From positions 2,524,001 to 2,588,000 of the forward strand of contig NZ_CP096972.1 in the NCBI RefSeq assembly GCF_024758725.1: 64,000 nucleotides of DNA, in the 5' to 3' direction. This document shows positions 33,101 to 41,070 of this stretch, in pieces. A program made the position numbers and the translations under genes. Each line of letters starts with the position of its first letter. The stretch's first letter is position 1. This DNA comes from Sphingomonas sp. SUN039 (GTDB taxonomy: Bacteria > Pseudomonadota > Alphaproteobacteria > Sphingomonadales > Sphingomonadaceae). The notes below the pieces were generated by a model. That model saw nothing but the letters and a program-made list of their open reading frames with translations, made no database searches and was not told where the DNA came from.

Positions 33101-34912
33101 CTACGCGGCGGCAACCGCTTCGTCCTGCTCCGCTGCCTGCCGCGCCCACATCTCCGCGTACAACCCGTTCTTCGCGAGCAGTGCCATGTGCGTACCGCGC
33201 TCGGCGACATTTCCCGCCTCCAGCACAACGATCTCGTCGGCATCGACCACTGTCGACAGGCGGTGCGCGATCACGATGGTGGTGCGGCGTTCGGCGATGG
33301 CTTTGAGCGTGGCCTGAATCTCGGCCTCGGTGCGGCTGTCGAGCGCGCTGGTTGCCTCATCGAGGATCAGGATCGGCGGGTTTTTGAGCAGGGTGCGCGC
33401 GATGGCGACGCGCTGTTTCTCGCCGCCCGACAGTTTCAGGCCGCGCTCGCCGACCCTGGTCGCGTACTGGTCGGGGGTCGAGGCGATGAAGCCGTGGATG
33501 GCGGCACCGCGCGCGGCTTCCTCGACTTGCGCCTGATCAGCGCCGTCGCGTCCATAGGCGATGTTATAGCCGATGGTGTCGTTGAACAGCACGGTGTCCT
33601 GCGGGACGATGCCGATCGCAGCGCGCAGGGTCGCTTGCTGGACCTTGGCGATGTCCTGCCCGTCGATCAGAATCCGCCCGCCGGTCGTGTCGTAGAAGCG
33701 GAACAGCAACCGCGCGAGGGTGGACTTGCCCGCGCCAGAGGGGCCGACGACGGCGAGCGTCTTGCCCGCGGGCACGGTGAAATCGATGCCGTGGAGGATT
33801 TCGCGTGACGGCTCATAGCCGAAATGTACGCCCTCGAACCGCACTTCGCCCGTGCCGACTGTCAGCGGCAGCGCGCCGGGGATATCGACAACCTCGGCCT
33901 TCGTATCGACCAGCGCAAACATCGCGGCCATGTCGATCAGCCCCTGTCTTATGGTGCGATAGACCATGCCGAGCAGGTCGAGCGGGCGAAAGAGTTGCGA
34001 CAACCAGGTGTTGACCAGCACGACGTCACCGGTCGTGAATCTTCCCTGCGCCCAGCCCAAAACGACATAGCCCATGGCGCCAGCCATCATCAGGTTGGTG
34101 ATGAGACTTTGCCCGACGTTGAGCCATGCGAGCGAGTTTTCGGATTTGACGGCGGCATTGGCGTAGTTGCGCGCTGCCCCGGCATAGCGCGCGGTCTCGC
34201 GCGCTTCGGCGTTGAAATATTTGACTGTTTCATAGTTCAATAGCGAGTCGACTGCCTTCGCCGCCGCGCCGGTGTCCATCTCGTTCATCTGTTCGCGCAG
34301 CTTGGCCCGCCAGTCGGTGACGGTGCGGGTGAACACGATATAGGCGACGACCATCACCCAGGTCGCGACGACCAGCTGCCAGCCGAACGAAAAGAAAAAG
34401 AACACTGAGACCGCGACGAGTTCGAGCACGGTCGGCGCGATGTTGAACAGCATGAAATACAGCATCGTGTCGATGCTCTTCGTCCCGCGTTCGATGACCT
34501 TGGCGACTGCGCCGGTGCGCCGGTCGAGGTGGAAACGCAGCGACAGCGCGTGGAGCCGCTGAAAGACATGTTCGGCCAGATGCCGGGTCGCGTCCTGCCC
34601 GACGCGCTCGAAAATCACATTGCGGAAGTTGTCGAACAGCACCCCCGCAAAGCGCGCGCCCGCATAGGCGACGACCAGCGCAATCGCGATCTGGACCTCG
34701 GGCTTGAGCGCGGGGACCATCCGGTCGATGGCGGCCTTATAAACGAGGCCCATCGAGAGCGTCACGCCCTTCGACACCACCACCAGCAGCAGCGCCGCGA
34801 CGACACGCAGCCGCAATGCGCGGTTATCGGCGGGCCAGAGATAGGGGAGGAAGCGGCGGAGCGTCGCGAACCCGGCAGGGGCAGCGTCGTTCGCCTCGAC
34901 AATCGGCGGCAT
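33101..34912 (-). CDS. Atm1-type ABC exporter (fused membrane and ATPase domains)
   Basis: 603 aa half-transporter acting as a dimer in the inner membrane. Residues about 30-330 hold six transmembrane helices with the Atm1/HMT1 motif FRNVIFERVGQDATRHLAEHVF and LNYETVKYFNAE. The ATPase has Walker A GPSGAGKSTLAR, signature LSGGEKQRVAIAR, Walker B ILILDEATSALD and the H-loop IAHRLST. Homologues export glutathione-linked sulfur or heavy-metal adducts. Confidence 0.92.
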   Translation of the reverse strand: MPPIVEANDAAPAGFATLRRFLPYLWPADNRALRLRVVAALLLVVVSKGVTLSMGLVYKAAIDRMVPALKPEVQIAIALVVAYAGARFAGVLFDNFRNVIFERVGQDATRHLAEHVFQRLHALSLRFHLDRRTGAVAKVIERGTKSIDTMLYFMLFNIAPTVLELVAVSVFFFFSFGWQLVVATWVMVVAYIVFTRTVTDWRAKLREQMNEMDTGAAAKAVDSLLNYETVKYFNAEARETARYAGAARNYANAAVKSENSLAWLNVGQSLITNLMMAGAMGYVVLGWAQGRFTTGDVVLVNTWLSQLFRPLDLLGMVYRTIRQGLIDMAAMFALVDTKAEVVDIPGALPLTVGTGEVRFEGVHFGYEPSREILHGIDFTVPAGKTLAVVGPSGAGKSTLARLLFRFYDTTGGRILIDGQDIAKVQQATLRAAIGIVPQDTVLFNDTIGYNIAYGRDGADQAQVEEAARGAAIHGFIASTPDQYATRVGERGLKLSGGEKQRVAIARTLLKNPPILILDEATSALDSRTEAEIQATLKAIAERRTTIVIAHRLSTVVDADEIVVLEAGNVAERGTHMALLAKNGLYAEMWARQAAEQDEAVAAA

Positions 34913-34953
34913 GCGGCGCGATGTGGGGCGTCAACGCGCCCAAGTCCACTGCC

Positions 34954-35193
34954 TTACGGCAGATCGTAGACGATCAGGCGGCATTCCGGCTCAGGTTTGT
35001 CGGCAGAGATGCAAGGACGCGATGCGCGTGCGGCGGCGGGCAGCAGCCGGATTTCACTCGTCACCGTCTCGGCGCGCAGCGTGACGCCACGCTGGATGGT
35101 CGCACTGACACGCGCTTCGGCGCGCGCCCCGCCGGCCCCCTCGACAGGCGTTGTGGTGGCCAGCGCCAGCAGCATTAGGATTTGCGAAACCAT
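34954..35193 (-). CDS. Small secreted hypothetical protein
   Basis: 79 aa from ATG 35193. MVSQILMLLALATTTPVEGA reads as a signal peptide; the mature part has two cysteines (RPCISADKPEPECRL) that could form a disulfide. Lies head to head with the peroxiredoxin gene and 41 bp before the ABC exporter gene on the same strand. No family recognised; a real gene seems more likely than not because of the signal sequence. Confidence 0.45.
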   Translation of the reverse strand: MVSQILMLLALATTTPVEGAGGARAEARVSATIQRGVTLRAETVTSEIRLLPAAARASRPCISADKPEPECRLIVYDLP

Positions 35194-35356
35194 ATTTACG
35201 GGGTGCGCGGACCGGGCGTTTCGGGCCATGTCCTGCGCGCGGCGACACCGTGCCGCACCGGGATTGCCTCGCAACGGCACGTTTACCCTGTTGCTGCACT
35301 TGGTCCGCCCGCCGATCCGCGTTAGGCAGGGCGTAACCCCCCGCAGGAGACACGCC

Positions 35357-35893
35357 ATGATCCGTACCGCACTCGCCGCAACCGTGCTCGCGCTTTCGAC
35401 CCCCGCACTTGCCGCACTGCCGGTCGGTGCCCCCGCGCCCGATTTCACGACCCAGGGCGCGCTCGCCGGCAAGCCCTTCGCGTTCCAGCTCAGCAAGGCG
35501 CTGAAAAAAGGGCCGGTCGTGCTGTACTTCTTCCCGGCGGTATTCACGCAAGGCTGCACCATCGAGACCAAGGCCTTCGCCGACGCGCACGACCAATTCA
35601 CGAAAGCGGGCGCACAGGTCATCGGCGTCTCGGCGGGCGCGGTCGACAAGCTCACCGAATTCTCGGTCGAGGCCTGCCGCAACAAATTCGCGGTCGCGGT
35701 CGCCAGCCCCAAAATGATCGCCGATTACGACGTCGTCCTGCCGATGCGCGCGACGCTTTCGAACCGCACCTCGTTCGTCATCGGCAAGAACGGCAAGGTC
35801 GCTTTCGTCCATTCCGAAATGAAGCCCGAGGGGCATATCACGGGCACGCTGGCGGCGGTCCAGGCGCTGGGCGGCAAGCGCGGCGCGAAATAG
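35357..35893 (+). CDS. Exported peroxiredoxin (Bcp/AhpC-TSA type)
   Basis: 178 aa. Signal peptide IRTALAATVLALSTPALA, then the thioredoxin fold with APDFTTQGALAGKPF. The peroxidatic cysteine is in FFPAVFTQGCTIETKAF (the canonical P-x3-T/S-x2-C); a second Cys in SVEACRNKF could resolve it. Predicted to reduce peroxides in the periplasm, which is unusual since most homologues are cytoplasmic. The start ATG 35357 follows GGAGAC. Confidence 0.9.
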   Translation: MIRTALAATVLALSTPALAALPVGAPAPDFTTQGALAGKPFAFQLSKALKKGPVVLYFFPAVFTQGCTIETKAFADAHDQFTKAGAQVIGVSAGAVDKLTEFSVEACRNKFAVAVASPKMIADYDVVLPMRATLSNRTSFVIGKNGKVAFVHSEMKPEGHITGTLAAVQALGGKRGAK

Positions 35894-35974
35894 CCGGATT
35901 TTGTCAAAGATTATGGACCTTTACTCCGTGGCAAGGTTCGCGGCCGTATAAACATGCCTCCAAGTGAGGTAGTT

Positions 35975-36292
35975 ATGCGTCCACAACTCGCCCGTCGCGA
36001 CAATCGCTATGCCGCAAGGCTCGACGTCAAACTCGAGGCCGCGCTGCGCGAACTCGGCTCGTCGCAGCGGTTCGACATCGAGGTCGAGGACCTGTCGCTG
36101 ACCGGATTCCGCTTCTCGACCAGCTTTCGCCTCAATGTCGGGCAATTGGTGACGGTCACCATTCCCGGCCTCGCCGGGCTCGAGGCGCGCGTCGCCTGGG
36201 CCGAGGGGTACAGCTACGGGGCCGCCTTCGACCGCGCGCTCCATGTCGCGGTGTTCGACCACCTCGTCGCGCGTTACCGCAAGGAACGTTAA
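35975..36292 (+). CDS. PilZ-domain protein
   Basis: 105 aa from ATG 35975, chosen over 35954 because GAGG lies 5 nt upstream. The c-di-GMP-binding RxxxR is RRDNRYAAR near the N-terminus and the D/NxSxxG motif is VEDLSLTGFRFS. A single PilZ domain with a basic C-terminus (ARYRKER), likely a small effector that reads c-di-GMP made by enzymes such as that at 20135-22234. Confidence 0.88.
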   Translation: MRPQLARRDNRYAARLDVKLEAALRELGSSQRFDIEVEDLSLTGFRFSTSFRLNVGQLVTVTIPGLAGLEARVAWAEGYSYGAAFDRALHVAVFDHLVARYRKER

Positions 36293-36307
36293 CCCCCGCG
36301 CGCTAGG

Positions 36308-36529
36308 ATGGCACGCATGTGGCCGTTCACATCGCGCAGGATCTTCGGCAACCGCTGGTGGGCGGTGGCCTTTGTCGTGTTCGTGTGCTGGCAGGTGGCC
36401 GACCTGCTCGGCGACCCCGCGCCGCCGGGCAACAGCGCAACCGCAACCGACATTACCGGCGCGCCGGTCGACGACGAACAGATGCGCCAGATGGCCGACA
36501 CGCTGAATACGCTCCAAAATTCGAACTAG
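36308..36529 (+). CDS. Small single-pass membrane protein
   Basis: 73 aa. Basic N-terminus (FTSRRIFGNR), one membrane helix (WWAVAFVVFVCWQVADLLG), then a polar tail. ATG 36308 or 36317 (M4) could start it. It follows the PilZ gene by 15 nt on the same strand. No family recognised. Confidence 0.5.
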   Translation: MARMWPFTSRRIFGNRWWAVAFVVFVCWQVADLLGDPAPPGNSATATDITGAPVDDEQMRQMADTLNTLQNSN

Positions 36530-36656
36530 AGCGCTCCGGCGTCCCGCCATGGGGCATTATGCAATGTTTGCCGCACCTACACCCTGTCGCCTAAACGTCA
36601 TTGACTGTTAAATTCCGAAAATATCGGTTACCATTGCGGACTGTCAGGGGGACGGC

Positions 36657-37118
36657 ATGCCAGAAACAGTACCGACACGTCGCTCGTTCATCGGAAGCGC
36701 CGCCGCAGGCGCCGCCCTGCTCGGCCCCGTCGCGCTGCTCGGCGGATGCGGCACCGGCGGCGGATCGTCTTCGCTGACGAGCGTTGTCGACAAGCTGCTC
36801 GGGCAGGCGTCGCTCAGCACCAAAACCGAGTCGGATGTGTGGGAGTCGGCGATCGGCCAGTCGTTCCGCTTCGGCGGCGAGAACGGGCCGGTCTATGCAT
36901 CGCTGACTTCGGTGACCGCGCAGCCCCTGTTCGGCGACCGGCCGGATGACCTCCGCCAGAAGCCGCTGATGTTGTCGTTCACGCTCGATGCCGGCTACGA
37001 CACGCTGGGCGACGAAGTCTATTATCTCGACCGCACGATGGCCAATGAATCGAAGCTGTTCATGCAGCGCGGCACCACCGCCAACGGTCGCCCCGAGCTG
37101 CTCGCGCTGCTCAACTAG
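36657..37118 (+). CDS. Secreted hypothetical protein with Tat-like, lipoprotein-type signal
   Basis: 153 aa. The N-terminus has a twin-arginine-like TRRSFIGSAAAGAALLGPVALLGGC, ending in a possible lipobox (LGGC). The mature part (about 45-150) has FRFGGENGPVYASLTSV and MLSFTL, reminding of the small beta-rich DUF6916-like domain, but this match is from memory and weak. Preceded by an AT-richer leader (36600-36640). No obvious partner. Confidence 0.7.
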   Translation: MPETVPTRRSFIGSAAAGAALLGPVALLGGCGTGGGSSSLTSVVDKLLGQASLSTKTESDVWESAIGQSFRFGGENGPVYASLTSVTAQPLFGDRPDDLRQKPLMLSFTLDAGYDTLGDEVYYLDRTMANESKLFMQRGTTANGRPELLALLN

Positions 37119-37132
37119 CGCACCGAAAGGCG

Positions 37133-37342
37133 CTACCAGCAAAACCCCTGCTTCGCCGCCGCGTCGTCGATGGCCTTCAGCAAGGCCTGTTTCGACTCGG
37201 TCCGGTTCGCGCCGGAATTTCGGGGCAGTTCGGGATAGCCCAGTTCCGCCCGCCGCGCGGCGAGCTTTGCGCCATATTCGGCATGATCGATCCGCTTGCC
37301 CGGCCAGTCGGCGCTGTCAGCTTTTGATGTCGTCGACGCCAT
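37133..37342 (-). CDS. Small hypothetical protein coupled to a nucleotidyltransferase-fold gene
   Basis: 69 aa from ATG 37342, overlapping the upstream gene by 26 nt. Polar and charged (DWPGKRIDHAEYGAKLAARRAELGYPELPRN) with no membrane segment; C-terminal AAKQGFCW. The overlap means translational coupling with the 187-aa protein, so the two probably work together; a toxin-antitoxin relation is possible but unsupported by known families. Confidence 0.6.
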   Translation of the reverse strand: MASTTSKADSADWPGKRIDHAEYGAKLAARRAELGYPELPRNSGANRTESKQALLKAIDDAAAKQGFCW

Positions 37343-37880
37343 AATCGCCAAAGCTTTCTTCACGGATACGGCGGTCGAGATACACCTTATCGACGTCGGG
37401 GTTAAGCCGGAGCAGATCGCGCGCCTGATCGATCCGGTCGCGCGCCGTGCCCGATGCATATTGGCCCATCCGGTCGGCGATCAAATCCTCGACCGAAATC
37501 ATGGCGATATCGCCCTCGGGCACGAGCTGCTCGATCAGCACGATGTGCGCCGCATCGACATTCCCGTCCATCGGCACATCGGCGACGATCTCGAAGCCAA
37601 GACCGAGCGCGGGATGCACCCACCCGCGCAGCGATTTGCCTGCGCCCGATGGCCGGACGAATCCGTGCCGCTGCATCTCCGCCTCCAGCTCGTCCTGCGC
37701 CGGATGGCACAGGTCGAAATCGCCGGTCGCAATCTCGCTCTGCGAATAATATTCCGCGGCCGCCCCACCCACGAGGATCGGCCGCGACAATCCCCGCACC
37801 GCCATCGCATCGCTGACCGTTGCGAGCAGGCGCAGCGCGTCGAGGAATTCTGGTCGCCAGAGGGAGGGTGGTTCGGTCAC
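37317..37880 (-). CDS. Nucleotidyltransferase-fold protein
   Basis: 187 aa. The sequence ILVGGAAAEYYSQSEIATGD followed by FDL fits the hG[GS]-x(9-13)-[DE]h[DE]h core of pol-beta-type nucleotidyltransferases, with the later acidic residue perhaps in FEIVADVP. A helical C-terminal part (RMGQYASGTARDRIDQARDLL) follows. Such proteins appear in abortive-infection and toxin-antitoxin pairs as well as in aminoglycoside resistance. It is followed by an overlapping 69-aa gene and lies next to the restriction-modification island, behind a palindrome cluster. Confidence 0.7.
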   Translation of the reverse strand: MTEPPSLWRPEFLDALRLLATVSDAMAVRGLSRPILVGGAAAEYYSQSEIATGDFDLCHPAQDELEAEMQRHGFVRPSGAGKSLRGWVHPALGLGFEIVADVPMDGNVDAAHIVLIEQLVPEGDIAMISVEDLIADRMGQYASGTARDRIDQARDLLRLNPDVDKVYLDRRIREESFGDYGVDDIKS

Positions 37881-37928
37881 GGCTCATATTGGCGGAGGAG
37901 CCGTGCAGCATCAACCATTCGCCCGTCA

Positions 37929-37947
37929 CCCCGGACTTGATCCGGGG
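37929..37947. repeat. CCCCGGACTTGATCCGGGG palindrome
   Basis: Perfect 7-bp stem with a 5-nt loop, flanked by GTCA and TCCA; a dispersed palindrome commonly seen in alphaproteobacterial intergenic DNA. First of three repeats filling the 337-bp gap 37881-38217, which holds no gene that I can support. Confidence 0.8.
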
Positions 37948-37976
37948 TCCAGCGACCTTTGCGATACCGGAAAAGA

Positions 37977-38079
37977 AGGAAGGTTGTGTCACGCGAAGGC
38001 GCAGGGCCGAAGGCGACCGTAGGTCAACGTCGCGAAGAAGTGCACCCCCTTCGCGGCCTTCGCGCCTTCGCGTAAAACC
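37977..38079. repeat. Inverted TTTCACGCGAAGGCGC-family repeat, gene-less copy
   Basis: Arms TGTCACGCGAAGGCGCAGGGCCGAAGGCG (37987-38015) and CTTCGCGGCCTTCGCGCCTTCGCGTAAAA (38049-38078) around a 33-nt middle. Related to the arms at 4088-4568 and 54933-55031, more diverged. Confidence 0.75.
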
Positions 38080-38106
38080 AATCTCGCCGTGACGGCACGC
38101 CCAATG

Positions 38107-38166
38107 TTTCACCCGAAGCACCGAAGAGACCAAAGCAGACCGGGTCTTCGGTGCTTCGGATGAACC
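38107..38166. repeat. Inverted TTTCACCCGAAGCACCGAAGA repeat
   Basis: Arms 38107-38131 and 38143-38166 (GGTCTTCGGTGCTTCGGATGAA), a variant of the neighbouring family in which CACCGAAG replaces GCGCAAAG. It ends about 50 bp before the restriction endonuclease start. Confidence 0.75.
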
Positions 38167-38217
38167 ACCGCTTCATTCACTCTTGCCTCGATTCACGTTC
38201 CGTTCCATGTCTGTGAC

Positions 38218-38853
38218 ATGGTCACCACGCACCTCATCCCGCCCGACATCGCCGACCGATTCGAGGTGCATGAGTGGCGCAACGCGACGGGCATCCTTGA
38301 GACGGCGCACCCCGACGAATGGCGGGATGTGATCGCCGCACTTCGTGCCTTTGAATTTCGGCGCAGCGAAGTGCTTGGCGGTGGCGGGGCCAAGTCGAGC
38401 ATCGCCGGACGATTCGACGGGTTTTTGACCGAACGGGGCTGGGTCGAACGGAAGTTCGCCACGCGCATCAAGGTCGATGAGGACGAGCGCGACTCGCCGA
38501 CGCACAAGGTCGATTGTTTCAAGGGACGGGTTGGCCTTGAGATCGAGTGGAACAACAAGGATCCGTTCTTCGACCGTGACCTGAACAATTTCCGCCTGTT
38601 GTTCGACCTGCGCGTGATCGACGTCGGCATCATCGTGACCCGCGCAAGCCATTTGCAGACGCTGTTCAAGGGTCTCGGCATCGGCACGAAATACGGCGCT
38701 TCGACGACCCACATGGACAAGCTGCTGCCCCGCCTTGAAGGCGGCGGCGGGGGTGGCTGTCCGATCTTGGCATTCGGCATCACGCGCGATTGCTATGTCG
38801 AAGATGATGCACCAATCGTAGCAGGCGGCGCTGGGGACGACGACAATGGCTGA
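38218..38853 (+). CDS. BglII/BstYI-family type II restriction endonuclease
   Basis: 211 aa. The catalytic stretch HKVDCFKGRVGLEIEWNNKD followed by PFFDRDLNNFR (Asp, then E-x-W-N-N-K-D) and VGIIVTRASHL are those of the BglII/BstYI endonuclease family, which cuts RGATCY-like sites. First gene of an operon with an MT-A70 methyltransferase (8-nt overlap) and two more genes. A glycine run (GGGGGGC) near the end is notable. The specificity is inferred from the family only. Confidence 0.85.
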   Translation: MVTTHLIPPDIADRFEVHEWRNATGILETAHPDEWRDVIAALRAFEFRRSEVLGGGGAKSSIAGRFDGFLTERGWVERKFATRIKVDEDERDSPTHKVDCFKGRVGLEIEWNNKDPFFDRDLNNFRLLFDLRVIDVGIIVTRASHLQTLFKGLGIGTKYGASTTHMDKLLPRLEGGGGGGCPILAFGITRDCYVEDDAPIVAGGAGDDDNG

Positions 38854-39511
38854 TTACGAACCGACCACTGCCGCCGAAGATTTCGCGCTGGCGACGAAGG
38901 GCAAGCGCTTCTCGACGATCCTCGCCGATCCGCCGTGGCGGTTCCAGAATCGCACCGGCAAGATGGCCCCCGAGCATCGCCGCCTGTCGCGTTACGACAC
39001 GATGGAACTGCCCGACATCATGGCGCTGCCCGTTGCCGATTGCGCCGCCGATCCGGCGCACCTGTATCTGTGGGTGCCCAATGCGCTGCTGCCAGAGGGG
39101 CTGGCGGTGATGAAGGCCTGGGGCTTCGACTACAAATCCAACATCGTCTGGCATAAAATCCGCAAGGACGGCGGGTCGGACGGGCGTGGCGTCGGTTTCT
39201 ATTTCCGCAACGTTACCGAACTCTGCCTGTTCGGTATCCGCGGCAAGAATGCGCGCACCGGCCCGGCGGGGCGGCGGCAGGTCAACCTGCTCGGCACCCG
39301 CAAGCGCGAGCACAGCCGTAAGCCCGACGAAATGTACGACCTGATCGAATCTTGCAGCCCCGCCAAACGCCTCGAAATCTTCGCGCGCGGCCCGCGCAAG
39401 GGCTGGACGGTGTGGGGCAATCAAGCCGAGGACTACGAGATCGGGTGGGACACCTACGCGCATAATTCGCGGGTAGGTGGCGAGGCGGTGTTGGTTGAGG
39501 CGGCCGAGTGA
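38846..39511 (+). CDS. MT-A70 family adenine DNA methyltransferase
   Basis: 221 aa. The catalytic DPPW is in TILADPPWRFQNR (about residue 28); later NIVWHKIRKDG, LCLFGIRGKN and KPDEMYDLIE are typical MT-A70 elements. It should methylate N6 of adenine in the partner nuclease's site. Overlaps the nuclease gene by 8 nt and the next gene by 4 nt, so the operon continues into two unknown genes. No separate specificity subunit seen. Confidence 0.9.
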   Translation: MADYEPTTAAEDFALATKGKRFSTILADPPWRFQNRTGKMAPEHRRLSRYDTMELPDIMALPVADCAADPAHLYLWVPNALLPEGLAVMKAWGFDYKSNIVWHKIRKDGGSDGRGVGFYFRNVTELCLFGIRGKNARTGPAGRRQVNLLGTRKREHSRKPDEMYDLIESCSPAKRLEIFARGPRKGWTVWGNQAEDYEIGWDTYAHNSRVGGEAVLVEAAE

Positions 39512-40224
39512 CACAGGCGGAAACCCAGCCGCCGGTCTCAAGGAATATACTGCGTAGCATAATCTCGGGTCAGTGGCAGCCAGACGCAACAGGCATAGGT
39601 TCGACCGAGCAAGTCATACAACGCCTAGTAGAAGCGCATAACGCTGCTCTAAAAGAAAGCAACAGACTATTCGCGATTTCAATTGGCTTAGCCCTGCTTT
39701 ACAGCATTAAGGTGGTTGGGCTCAGGATTGATTTGGTCCTTTTTGATCAAAAAGTATTTGAACTACCATATGGGCTATTTTTGTTTTGCGTTGCCTCTCA
39801 GTTATCGTTCTGCATCGCCTGTGTGAGATTTTTGGATCAGCGAGTGTTTGACCGTTACCTTAGAGCGATCTGCGATAGAGAGTGGGGAGATCGTTCAGAG
39901 TTTATGTACCGTACGCTGAAAGGCGGACAAGAATGGAGTACAACGACACAATCTTTGATTGATCGACCGTCGGTCTCCATCTATTTTCGAACAGTTTATT
40001 TCCTATCAATGGCATCAATGGGGCTTATATATTTGGCTATTTTTCTAATGCCAATCATTTCAGGTGGTTATTTCATATACGATTATGACAATCAAATTTC
40101 GGGGCGATACCCAGAGTTACAATATTGGAGCGTAATCGCCACCACCATCCTCAGTGCGATAGTAATGGTTGTCTCTCTAGCTTTTTATAATCTAGATAAC
40201 GACGAGGTTTTGAGGGGTGGCTAG
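39508..40224 (+). CDS. Unknown four-helix membrane protein in the R-M operon
   Basis: 238 aa with a GTG start overlapping the methyltransferase stop by 4 nt. About 50 polar residues, then membrane segments near 53-72 (LFAISIGLALLYSIKVVGL), 88-108 (LPYGLFLFCVASQLSFCIACV), 160-190 and 205-228; a soluble loop of about 50 residues (FDRYLRAICDREWGDRSEFM) lies in the middle. Base composition is clearly lower in GC than the neighbours, with AT-rich codons throughout, suggesting acquisition from another source. No known family recognised; a membrane effector or anchor for the next gene is possible. Confidence 0.8.
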   Translation: MTQAETQPPVSRNILRSIISGQWQPDATGIGSTEQVIQRLVEAHNAALKESNRLFAISIGLALLYSIKVVGLRIDLVLFDQKVFELPYGLFLFCVASQLSFCIACVRFLDQRVFDRYLRAICDREWGDRSEFMYRTLKGGQEWSTTTQSLIDRPSVSIYFRTVYFLSMASMGLIYLAIFLMPIISGGYFIYDYDNQISGRYPELQYWSVIATTILSAIVMVVSLAFYNLDNDEVLRGG

Positions 40225-41007
40225 ATGGAAATTAAATTTGATGGCGCAGAAGCGAACCAGCATCATATCGAGGCATATGAGGGCGTGGAGTCAATAGCTG
40301 GAATCACGCGCGTTGCTGGACTAGTTGCACACTATGCGGCGACTGGGAAAGTACGTTTTCGGCGTCCCTTTTCGCAAGACATCAAATACTATTTTGAGCG
40401 CACTGAACCCGGAAGTCTGGGTCTCATTTTCTCGACCGTGGCGCGAAATGCCGGACAGGCAAATGCTCTGGCAGATAAGGCTTCAAAATTGCTTAGACGC
40501 GTCATCCGTCGAGCTACCGGGCAGGTGGCCGAGCGCGACTTGACTGTCGGTGATACGATCATTCCAGCAGGCGACATCGACGTACTTGCAGAGGCCGTCG
40601 AACCCAGTTTGAGGCGGGGCCATGCGTGGATCGACTCACGAGGTAAAAAAATATCGATCAAGTCTGATGGGTATCCAGCGACGCTTTTAAATTCAGAAAC
40701 GAGAGAGTATCTCGAAACGGAGGAAGAGGCGGAAGAACTGGACGTTCAGGATGTGTCCGTTGGCGCTGTAAACGTGAACGGGCGGTCCGGACGAGTATTT
40801 TTCCATGACCTCGGTCGCACAGTGCCTTTTCGCGCGCCAAAAACCGCTACGGCTCGAACTATCCCTACGCTATCGCGATTTCTCGTTCAGTACGCAGATA
40901 AAACGGGAGCAACCGTCAACATCAACTTTCGACGAATTTTTTACCCCGATCAGAGGCTGAAACGAGTGTTAATATACGATTGCTACCCGATCGAGGGAAG
41001 GCAGTAA
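40225..41007 (+). CDS. Unknown soluble protein in the R-M operon
   Basis: 260 aa, ATG immediately after the membrane-protein stop codon. The N-terminal module (IEAYEGVESIAGITRVAGLV, RRPFSQDIKYYFERTEPGSL) is followed by a helical middle, an acidic stretch (ETEEEAEELDVQD) and a beta-rich C-terminal half. No membrane segment, signal peptide or catalytic motif that I recognise. AT-richer than the genome, like its partner. Operon position suggests a sensor or effector working with the membrane protein; this is inference. Confidence 0.78.
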   Translation: MEIKFDGAEANQHHIEAYEGVESIAGITRVAGLVAHYAATGKVRFRRPFSQDIKYYFERTEPGSLGLIFSTVARNAGQANALADKASKLLRRVIRRATGQVAERDLTVGDTIIPAGDIDVLAEAVEPSLRRGHAWIDSRGKKISIKSDGYPATLLNSETREYLETEEEAEELDVQDVSVGAVNVNGRSGRVFFHDLGRTVPFRAPKTATARTIPTLSRFLVQYADKTGATVNINFRRIFYPDQRLKRVLIYDCYPIEGRQ

Positions 41008-41010
41008 TCA

Positions 41011-41048
41011 CCGGCCTTACCCCCGCACTTGAGGCGAGTGCCGGCTTT
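41011..41048 (+). terminator. Possible terminator of the R-M operon
   Basis: GCACT-TGAGGCG-AGTGC within a CCGG...CCGG frame, then CTTTTCC, just after the stop at 41007 and before the convergent uvrA end. Weak stem, short T run. Confidence 0.35.
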
Positions 41049-41070
41049 TCCTGTAAGTGAGAGGCGCTCG

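Noticed and set aside
37881-38217. A small gene in the 337-bp gap before the restriction endonuclease
   Set aside because: The open frames here run through palindromic repeats, and no start, ribosome-binding site or conserved motif could be supported.
39508-41007. Prophage or integrative element
   Set aside because: No integrase, tRNA junction, phage structural genes or direct-repeat ends were found; the island is only an accessory operon.
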